The notes below the pieces were generated by a model that had not been told where the DNA came from, made no database searches, and saw only the letters and a program-made list of their open reading frames with translations. A program made the translations under genes and the position numbers. Below, one piece after another: positions 54,688-64,000 of a stretch of DNA of 64,000 nt (position 1 is the stretch's first letter; each line of letters starts with the position of its first letter). Source of the stretch: Larus michahellis (Eukaryota; Chordata; Aves; Charadriiformes; Laridae); NCBI RefSeq assembly GCF_964199755.1, contig NC_133906.1, positions 18,325,378 to 18,389,377 on the forward strand, given 5' to 3'.

Positions 54688-57600
54688 GAGGACGGGATGG
54701 TCCCTGGGGGGATGTCCCGGATCTGGCCACGTGCTCGGGGCTGGGCGAGGCGCATGCCGGGCGAGCATCCCCATCCCCGCTTTGACGGGGACGGCAGCCC
54801 AGGCAGGGGATGGGGACAGGGTGTGGGAAGCTCTCGCTGTTTCTTTTCCTCCTTTCTCCTCCTCCGAGCTTTATTTGGGATGAGCGCAGCAAAAGTGTGG
54901 GCACGCGCCCTCCTGGCATCTTCCAGCCCTCATTCCCTCTCCTTGCAGCCCCTGGAGTGACTGTCCCCATCACGGCCCTGCGCAGCCCCTCTCCATCGCC
55001 CCGGCCACTGCCGTCTCCCTCCAGTGCAGTCGGAAAAGGGGAGATTTGAGCAGCCTAAACCCCACTCATCGCTCCCCCCCTTCCCCCAGCCTTTTTTCCG
55101 TTCCTCCCTGTCCTGCTTCAGAGAGGAAAATCGGCTGGGTTTCAGGTCAGCACCCGGCTCTCCCTCGCTCGGCTCCTCCGGCCCGATGACTCAGACACTC
55201 GACGGCGGCGGCATCCGCGGCTCCGGTCCCGCTTGGCTCCGTTCCCGCCCGGCACGGCTTCAGCAACAATGGTGTTGGCCTTGATGGAGCTTACGCAGGG
55301 CGGCGGGCTCCCTGCGCTCCCGACGGGGCTCGGTTTGGGCAGGGAGCGGGGAGGGAGAAAGCAGGGAGGGAGTGAAGGGGGGGACACCCATCGCCTGCCC
55401 CCAGCTGGGGGGCCTTGGCAGCATTTGGTGAGCACCTGCGTGCACCGAGGGCTGAAGGGGTCGTTGCTGGAAGCGGGTGGATGTTACCAGCCCTGGATCC
55501 CTGCGGGTGGGTGCGAGCATCCCACCCACACCCCCTCGGTGCTGAGGAGCCGCAGGGAGAGCATCCAACCCCCCCTGCCTGGGGGTCCGAGAGGGGCTGG
55601 GGATGCCCCGTCTCACCCGAGAGCTTCGATATGCTCCCGGGGGGATACAGCCCCCCCTGGGACTGTTATTCCCCATCCCGTGGGACATTGGGGTGAGACA
55701 ACCTGGGCTCGGCCCTTCCTCCGTGCTCCTGAGAGACGTGCGCAGGCGGCGGCAGCCCTTGGCTGAGCGCGGACCTTGGCTTCCAGCGATCAACAGGAAA
55801 CGGGAGATGGATTTCTCGGCAAACTGGGCTTTCCATAAACAGTCTGAGGGGCCGACCCGCGACGGCGGGAGCAGCGCAGAGCCAGGGCTGGGCTTTACAG
55901 CTGTTTATCGCATTTTTCTGCTCTCGTTTCCTCCCCGGCTCGGCAGCTCGGGGTTCCTCTTCTCCCGTGTGGAAATGGGGGCCAAGTTGAGCACCGTCAG
56001 ATGGGCTGCTGCCATTCCCAACCCGATGCGCCCGGGATGCTCCTGCTGGAGCGGGATCAGGGCAGGCAGCATCCCGCGGGTCCTGTGCCCTGCTCAGCCT
56101 GGGTGCGAAGTGCCAGGGTTCCCCCCAAAATCCTTTCCAAACCTTAAACCCAGCTCCCGTCTGGCTCCCTTTGCTCTGGAGCACGTAACCCTGCTCCGCA
56201 GCGTCGGGGGTCTGTGCCCGGGGCCAGCCGTGAGCTAACCAGACCTCACCGGCACACAAGCCTCCAATTTCTCGGCAATCAGGACTTAAGAAAATACAAG
56301 CTGACCCTGAGAGGTGAGACAGGACTGGGGGCGGGGGGCGGGGGGGCAACGCTGGGCTCTGCGCCTGCTTCTCATTAGCAGCAGCTTGTTCAGCGCCGTC
56401 CCCGCTCCTCCAGCCCACTTTGGTGAGCTCGGCGGCTCCGGTATTTCCCAGCGATGGTTTGCCCATCTCAAACAACCATGAGATGAGAGATCTGGTCGTC
56501 GAGCATCTCTCCGTCTGTCTGTCTGTCTGTCCATCCCTCCGTGCACCCTCCGCCACCCAGACCGGCGTCCCCGGGCACTGATCCTGACCCCGGAGGCAGC
56601 GTCGGGGGCTGCCCCCGTCCCCGTCCCCGTGCGTGCCCCGTCCCATGGGACAGGGGGGACTGTGTTTTCGGGTGGCGGAGGTCGGCGCGGGGCGGTGGGG
56701 TCAGCCGGCGGCGCGGGCCCCGTTTGCCGAGCCAAACAAAGGGGCTTTCTTTCGGCGTGGGCTCGGGGGGGAGCGTGGCCCGTCTGGAAACGAAGGCGCC
56801 TGCGTCAGAGGCAGACGGCGGCGGGACGGGGGGGGTCTTCCAGAGGGCAGGAAAAGCGGCGGCAGGACTGTGCCGGAGCCCCCGGGGAGGTGCCGACGGG
56901 GGCTTTGCAGGGACGAGACCTCGGGAGCCTCATGCCCCTCAGCCCCAGGTTGCCCACACCCGGTGGCAGGAGGATGCTGGGTGCCCGGGGCCGATGCACG
57001 GCCACCGTTCCTCATGCCGTGATGCCGCCACAATGCCCGTGGTGCTGCCATTCCACCCCACAAGCCAAGCAACCCCCAAAACTGTATATTTTAAGGCACA
57101 AAAAAGTCCTATGGAAAGGCGAGAGCGGGCAATATTCAAGCAAAGAGGGAGAGACCTGGCACAGCACCAGTTTTGGCAGGTCGGTGTCGACGGCAAGTGC
57201 CAGCTGCCGGCTCCTCCCCGCCATGCCAGATCCAGCCAAAACCTGCCTGGAAAAGCAAACCTCGCGACCCACCAGAACACAAGCGGCTCTGTGGAGCTGC
57301 CGAGGCGCTGCTGGCGCGGCCGCCCTCCGTGCGTGTTTTGGCACCGAAACGCACATCCTCTATAGCCCACGTGATGGCTGTGCGAGAAAAACGTGTGTTT
57401 GCCTGCAGAGAGGGGACGTGGATGGCGGGATGGGGTCGGGGAGCAGGGCTGGCAGGGGGAGGAGGGATGCTCAGATACGGGGCTGGCCAAGGAGAAACGC
57501 TGCCTGGAAACGGGCTCGGCGGGACCGGGGCTGTGTTTGGGAGGAAAGCTGGTATGTGGGTGTGTTGGTGCATGAGGACGTCGGGCCGGGGAGTGTGTTG

Positions 57601-60600
57601 AAACAGAAGGGTTTGATTTTTTTCTTTTCATTGGAAATGGCTTTTCTGATCTCTTGGAATAGAAAACGAAACGTTACCAAAGAGGGGAAAAAAATAAAAA
57701 AGGGAAAAAAATCAGCGTTTAACCGTTCCTTCCCACCCTGAAAAATCCCCTTCCCAGTCACATTTTTTTGCTGGTTTGTTTGTTTTTCAGCCTCGGCGTG
57801 AAGCTGTGCCTCAGAGGCTCACGTGTGCCCCCCGTGCCGTGGCTCTGCCGGCCCCAGGCTGCCAGGTGGGGATGGCCATGGGGGAGCCACATTGCGGGGT
57901 TGCTCCCGGCCCGGGACGTGCCAGCGTGTGGGACGATGGCAGTCGCATCACCCGGTGTTCGGAGGAAGGAAGAAACCTCACGGACGCAGCTCAGTGCCCA
58001 GATGTTACAGGAGTCCAGCCAAACAGATCCTGCAGCGAGGGATGCTCGTGGCCGGGGGGGCGGCGAGCGGGTGCCCCCAGCCCTGCATCCCAGTTCTCGG
58101 TGGGAGCAGGGGGAGGTTGGCACAGGGCCAGGGGGGACGCTCCAAGTCATGTGCTTTAAGAAGGTAGAATGTACTTTTTAAAAAGTAAAAGGTATTTTAG
58201 AAGGTGATCCGTGCCATCGCGCTCGGGCCTGGCTTGACAACAGGGTTGTGGGGTGGGGAGCTGCTGCAGGATTCACTTTTGCAGCTGAAAAGCAAAAGGG
58301 CAGCTCGTTTGCGGGCCAGCTCTCCCGGGGAAGGGTGCTTCAGCCCCGGGGGGGGCTTTCGGCGCTCCACCGCGGCCCCTCAGCGGGCGCGGGCGCAGGC
58401 GGGGGCCGCGGGTGCCGGAGGTGCTAAGCCACGTGTGGGTCCCTGGCGCAGCCCGTGCCCCTGCCTGTCCCTGGGCAGCAGCCGGGAAGGATTTGAATCC
58501 ATATCCCTATTCGCATGGAGTTTACCCCCTCGTTTTCCCACTTTTTATTCTTTCTGGAAGTATTCGGTTTAATTTGTCGCTGGTGAGGTGTCGGAGCCTG
58601 CGGGGCGGCGTGGCTGGAGCCGTCCCAGCTGTAGCCGCTCACTGCTATCCCACACCAGCCACCGCGTCCCCTGTGCAGCCCTCCCCGTCCCCTCTCACGG
58701 TGCCAGGGGCACCCAGGGGTGCAGATAGTGACACCCTCCACCCCCGGGGGGGGGGGACGCTGGGCCAGCCTGCTCCAGGCATTGCCCCGTCTCCATCATT
58801 TCCCAGCTCCCCGCCAGCCCTGAGAGCGCCCCGAGCCCCAGACCCCGCTGATTAGAGGCGTTTAACATTCCTCCCAGTGCCAAAGGGATATTTTATCAGC
58901 GGGGTTTGTTTTTTTTTTTTCCTGCAGACTATTTTCTTTTCATGAAAACATTAAATGGCCTGAGAGATAAGGAGCAAATTTATAGCAGTTCACACCGAAG
59001 CAGCCAAGACACTGGCAAGGAAAAAATGCCTTCCCTCCCGCTACCCGCCTTCCCTCGCACGCTCCCCACCCCGGCCGCTTCCTCTCATTCTCTCCAAATT
59101 CTCCTGACTCCCACGACAAGCTTGGCTGCCCCGTCCCGGCTCTTCCTGCCCCGCGGCAGAGCTCGCCGCAAGGTCGTCCACCGAACCGGGGCCCATGGCA
59201 CGAGGGGGTGCCGGCACCGTCCCGCTCGCCATCGCCCCAGGGATGCTCGTGAGGACCGCCTGCATCCCCGGGGTGATGCAGCCCCGTGTCTAGAGGATAT
59301 ACGGCCCCGATCCATCCTCGCGCCAGGGCTTCTGGATCCAGGCTGTGCAAAGCCCGCCTCGCCTTAAAAACAAGCAGGTCTAAAACCGGGTCGGTGTTAA
59401 TTGTGGGTCTGGGTGAGACCTGCAAGCCCTCCCCTTCCCTCCCCCAATAAAGCATCCCTTGTTCCATCCCTGCCGCTGGGAGCTGCTCAGCAAACCGGCC
59501 CCGGGGCTCACAGAGCTGTAATGTTTAACTTACCAAAATCTGCAATAAATTTTCCGAGCGGCCCCCAATCAGCTGGCCCCCGTCCGCCGGCGCTGCAGGT
59601 TTATGAGCTCTGAAGAGCTATAAAGGCCTTTTACTGGCTGCGTTTTTTATTTCAAATTAGAGCGTGACTGGATAAACACCGGACAAAGTACCGATTTAGC
59701 GGGAACCCTGTGGAGCGTGGGGCTGGGGGCTCGGGGACAGGCTGAGCGGTGGCCCCGCGGGATGGACAACGCATCCCTTCACCCCGGCCGAGCCGAAAAC
59801 ACGAGGGCTGAGGAAGGGGAACCCGTTTCGGGACCCCCCTGTGGGTGCCGGGGCAGGGGATGGGCTCCACCAAAGGGTCCCAGTGCTGAAGGGTCCACCC
59901 AATTTGGGGAAAACAGAGCGTATCATCAGTCCCCTCCATCTCAAACCCCGCTTGGAGGTTTGCTGCCAGCTGATGTCCTCTCGTGCCCAGAAGGTCGAAG
60001 CCAACATCTCTTCTATGGGAATAAAGGGGGGATGCAATGCCGGGACCCTGGGTGTCCCCATCCTATGGTGAGGTGCCCGGTGGGCTCTGCAGGGAGCAGT
60101 GCCAGCCGCCCTCTGCGCTGGGGACGTGGAGGTGTCCCTTCCCCGCTTGCAAAAGTGGTGTCACCCCATTTTATAGGCACCATGGTCTGTCCCCGGGTGC
60201 CACGGAGGGAGACGGACGGGGGAAATGGGTGAACGGCATGAAGACATCCAGCGCGGATATTTTTTGCAGCCCTCCCCTGCCGGCACCTTGATTTGTCACT
60301 GCTCCTGGGGATGCTGTCGTGTCCTCGGGGTGCAGGCAGGGAGGGGACAAGCTGCCAGCCCTCCCCAGCCCCTCTCTGCCACCATTAGTCACGGCTCTGC
60401 GGGACCGTGGGGCTCTGCCGTGTCCCTGGGATGGGAGGGCTGTTGTTTGGGGTCTCAGACCCCCGGGGGCCGGTGGGGCTGGTTCCCCCCTTTTTCACAG
60501 CAGGGACAAACTGCATGTCCCAAAAATAGGGACACCCCTTTCCAGGCCTCGAGTTTAGGGGGTTGGCTGCTCTTTTGGAGGGACAAAATCATGCAGGAGG

Positions 60601-61879
60601 GTGACCCTGGTGAAGCCGAGCAGTTTTCCAAGCTGTCGTTAAAGGTTTTCCCCCCCGAAGAGGAAAGGGTGGCGGGGCAGAGGGGGTGGTTGCTGCCGTC
60701 TCCAGCCCCCCGGGACAGACACCGTGCCCCGGAGCCGAGCGCGGGGCCGTGCTCCCAGCCGCTGCGAGGGCTTGAAGAATATAGGTGGTTAATGCCTTCA
60801 GCATGTATGAAATATCCCATATGCTGGGAAACAAAAGGGGCTCTGTGCTATTAAAGTTTCATTTCCCCACTCCCCTCCTCCCGCCCCTCTCCCCCCTGCT
60901 CCCCCTGCCCTGCGCGGCGCGGCTGGAGGAGAGCAGGCGAGGAGACCCGGGCTCTGCTGGCCCCCAGCTCTGCCAGCTGGGACCCCGGGCACGGCGGGGG
61001 GAGCCTGGGTTTGACACCCCCCCCCCGCCTCCATGGGCTCAGCTGGAGCACATGGAGAGCAGGGAGCTTTGCTTCCCCGTGGGAGAAAGGGAAGGGGAGA
61101 GAGGTGAGCGTGGTGAGTACGAGCATCTCTGGGCTTACCGGGGTTGCCGTGGGCTCGGTGGCCATCCCAGCAGGACGCTGGCCAGGGATGGCTCTCGGTG
61201 ACCTGAGCAGTGTCGCAGGACACGCTCCTCCGGCATGGGCATCGGCAAACTCCAGGATGGAGGAGTCTTCTGGCAGAGCGGAGGGTGGAGGTGGGCTTCC
61301 CTGAGCCCCCTGGAATGTTTTCCCCACCACGGGGGCTCTTTTGGCTCCTCGGTTCTGCCCGGTTTGGGGTGCCTCCCTGCCAGCATCCGGCTTGCCCTTT
61401 GGGGATGGATTTGGGGATTTGGAGGGGGGAGCAGCCCTTTTCCCCAGGACCCCCTGGAGCCACTGGGGAGAGGATAAGCTGCCGTGGGACTGCGCCGGGG
61501 GGAAGAGACGAGGTAGGGGAAGAAGAGGGAGAGCAGTGACAGGCAGGGGGCTTGGTGGCAGCACAGCCAGCCCAGGGAAGCAGCCCTGTGCCCTGGGGGG
61601 ACCCAGGCACCCCAACCATGTCCCCTCGCAGGGACAGCCCTTCCTTGCGGCTGGAACCCCAGGGGTTCATGGGGTTTGTCTCCCAGGGCTGCCATCGCGG
61701 ATGCCCTGGGCTCCCGAAGGGGTTAAGAGAGGAGAGGAAAAGCGGAGAAAGAAAACAGAGGGTTGGGAGAGAGCGGCTCGGTCAGGGGCTGTTTGCACTG
61801 GCTTGGATGTGTCCTCGGCGTGTTTATTCCTACTGCACAAGCGCTTTTGCCAGAATGAGAACCAGACTGCTGAGCACGC

Positions 61880-61900
61880 TGCACACACACACACACACAT
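61880..61900. repeat. (AC)n microsatellite
   Basis: About nine uninterrupted AC dinucleotides ending in ATATG. Ordinary microsatellite in the noncoding region. Confidence 0.9.
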
Positions 61901-64000
61901 ATGCTGCTGCTTCTGGTGCTCGGGCACGCACAGCCCTACGCTAAAACGCTTCCCAGTCGCACCCGTCCTCTTCCACCTCCTGCCTTTTTCCCTCTGCGTC
62001 AGGAATCGCACGGGGACCCCTCCGAGGAGCGATGGCTGGTGGCCGTACCCCGGCCTCGGGGACTCCTGGAGCCCAGACGAGTGGCAGGGCTGCTCTCCTG
62101 CCTGCCCCCCCCCCCGCCCCGTCCCGTCCCGTCCCATCCGGGATCGCAGGCTTGGGCGAGCCGGATGGGAGCAAACCTCGTGTCCCAAGGCCACCAGCCC
62201 GCTGTGCCGTTGGGGCCAAGGCCTGGGAATGGGCATGTGCTGGGGTTTGGCTGCTTTCCTGGGCTGGAAAGAAAACACCCCCCTCCCCGGGATGCTCTTT
62301 GTTTCCCATGGACCGTCCCCAGGCACTGCCTGTGGGGCTCGGAGGGGCCAGACCCTGCTCTGGAGTCCACTTGATTCCTGTCTTCTCACTGCGCTGCTAA
62401 AATGTCCTTGATCCTGGTCCTGGTGGTCCCCAGGCTGTGTGCATCCACCTCTCCTCTCGGGTCCCATCCTGCCTCTCTGGGATGAGGGGGGACCGAGGGA
62501 CTGGCCAGGGCCGTGGTTGCAGGAGCCAGTGGGGAGCTGCTCCCCCCGTCTTAGCAGCACGATCCTGTTCCCCATCTGTCTCCTGCAGGCTTTAGGGCTT
62601 TGGGGGGGGTCACAGTGGGGAGGATGGGGCTGTCAGGGCTCAGCAAACCTCATCCGAGCTACCGGCTCTGCTGCTGAACTTGCATCTGCGCGTGGGCAAG
62701 TCGTGTGCCGTGATCCCGGCAGCCCCGGGTCGTGGCCCCTTGTTTGTCTGCTCGGGGGGAGCTGGGGGGGCTGCGACAGCAGCAAACACGGCTGGGAAAT
62801 CAGGCAGGGGCTCACGCTGTGCCGGCCCCCAGGATGTCCTGGGAAGCTCAGCAGCCCCTGGATCCCGGAGGGGCTGAGATGCTCCGGCTGTCTGTCGCTC
62901 ATCCCGGCTCGGGCGGCCCCAAACGCCCAGAGGTTGCTTAAACTGGCTTTTCGAGCCCCGGTGGGTTTTTCTGCTTAGTTAATGGGTCGTGTTTTATGTC
63001 TGTTGAGGCTGAGCTCCCCGGGGCCGACGTGGCTGCGGGATGAGCCCCATCCCCGCCGCGGGAGGCTGCTCTGCCCTCCCACCCCGGCAGGTTTTTGGCA
63101 CAAGCGACAACAGGCGTCCCGACAGCCGGGGGTGACCCTATCCCCGCCGTGCTCGCCTCCAGGAGTGGGATCTTGTTTAATTAGGGAGCGTTCGTCATCA
63201 CCCCCCAGCAAACGTTCGGGGAAAGGCGTGAAGGCGCAGCGGTGCCAGCCCTCCCTCCGGCATCTGCTGCTGGAGCTCCGTGGGGAAATTCGGGTGTGGG
63301 ACCTGCCGTGCCGGTGAGTCGGTGGCTGCACAGACGGAGCCGTTCCTGCGGGATGGATAATGAAGGTGAGCTGCCCTCAGCTGCCATCAGGCAGGGATGT
63401 ACGGAGCAGGGAAGCTGGGAGCTGCCTGTACCCGGCCAGCCAGGCCGGCTCACTCCGGCATGCTTGTGGTCTGCTTTGCTAGCCGTGGGGAGAGCTGTGC
63501 CGTGCTGCCAGCCAGACTGGTGGACCCCAACTGGTGTGAGCCTCCCTGCCCTGCCTCCCCCCGGCCGGCTGCCTCTGCTCTGCGTGTCCCAGGGGCTGGA
63601 AGGACCCCCTGGTTCACCACGCAGCCCGGAGCATGTTTATAGCAGCGGGGATGGGCTTCTCCAGAGCTTGGTCTTTAAGGTCCTCTTCTCCCTCGGACCT
63701 CCCTGGTTTTTTGCATTTTGTTTGAGTTTTGAAAGGCCAAGCCGCAGTTTCATCCCTGGCTTCCCACCGCGATCTGCTGGGGCTGCAGCTGACCGCCCTG
63801 TGTCCTCGAGCAGCGGTAGCCAAAGATCCCTGGGGATGGCCACCCACCTCGGGGGCACCTGGGCTTTCACTGGGCTGCAGCCGGTGGGACCTGGGATCTG
63901 CAGCACTCACCAGACCTGGTGCTTTGCTCCCCAAAACTGCGCCGAGAAGGGCCCAGGGCAGCTGTGACAGCCGGGCTGGGGCTGCCCTCATCCCCAGGGA

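Larger units (their letters stand above)
52141..64000. other. Gene-poor GC-rich region downstream of NDST1
   Basis: No exon, RNA or transposon recognised. By synteny this should lead to SYNPO. CpG-denser stretches lie near 55140-55330 (with an AP-1 site TGACTCA at about 55188), 56540-56900 and 58300-58460, any of which could be a distal promoter. AT-rich islands at about 58860-58995, 59515-59700 and 60770-60870 contrast with their surroundings and are candidate conserved elements. Simple repeats: C runs at 54667-54687 and 54176-54185, CTGT repeat at about 56513-56531, AC repeat at about 61880-61898. Long ORFs are GC artefacts. Confidence 0.45.

Noticed and set aside
56629-57741. 370-codon + strand ORF
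   Set aside because: No homology recognised; Arg/Gly/Pro-rich composition typical of GC-rich noncoding DNA, ending in an AT-rich tail.
52141-64000. SYNPO coding exons expected by synteny
   Set aside because: Searched the translations for remembered synaptopodin phrases and found none; the gene probably begins beyond the right edge.

Overview
The window is bird (or very close reptile) nuclear DNA. It carries many CR1 LINE copies of avian type, is GC-rich and compact as on avian microchromosomes, and holds four spliced vertebrate genes in the order and orientation of human 5q32: TCOF1 (+), CD74 (-), RPS14 (-), NDST1 (+). From memory the chicken equivalent is chromosome 13. Gene identities come from comparing translations with remembered human proteins, and splice sites were read by eye.

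Layout. 351-~4370 is the 3' end of TCOF1 (treacle), lysine-rich C-terminal exons only. Its 3' end converges on that of CD74. CD74 (MHC class II invariant chain) runs from 9752 down to 5901 in nine coding exons. They include a 63-codon thyroglobulin type-1 cassette whose use or skipping keeps frame, giving a p41-like 283-residue or a p31-like 220-residue protein. The DNA around CD74 exon 1 is packed with MHC-II-type control motifs: an X-box plus CCAAT promoter module, a second X-Y module in intron 1 with textbook spacing, a weaker third X-like copy upstream, two ISRE-like sites and an octamer. 9753-16600 is intergenic, with minisatellites, a 265-bp polypurine tract and CR1 copies, one nested inside another. 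RPS14 (19648-~16610) has a TOP-type start, a noncoding first exon and four coding exons for all 151 residues. Just upstream lie four AAGATGGCGGC (YY1-type) motifs at 35-36 bp spacing.

19980-25945 is intergenic with four more CR1 pieces. A CpG island at about 25950-26900 is the likely NDST1 promoter. An intron of about 11 kb leads to a leader exon with upstream ORFs, then 14 coding exons (38060-46327) encoding a complete 877-residue heparan sulfate N-deacetylase/N-sulfotransferase 1. The NDST1 3' UTR may end at 47.2, 47.8 or 51.75 kb. From about 51.8 kb to the end I recognise no gene; by synteny it should be the approach to SYNPO. I saw no endogenous retrovirus, LTR element, Polinton, tRNA, rRNA or CRISPR array.

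The genes do not form one pathway. TCOF1 and RPS14 both serve ribosome production, CD74 serves antigen presentation, and NDST1 heparan sulfate synthesis in the Golgi. The most interesting signal is the multi-copy X-Y/ISRE regulatory set around CD74, followed by the phased YY1 array, the structured AT-rich block near the NDST1 3' end, and a palindromic retroelement relic with hammerhead-ribozyme-like features.
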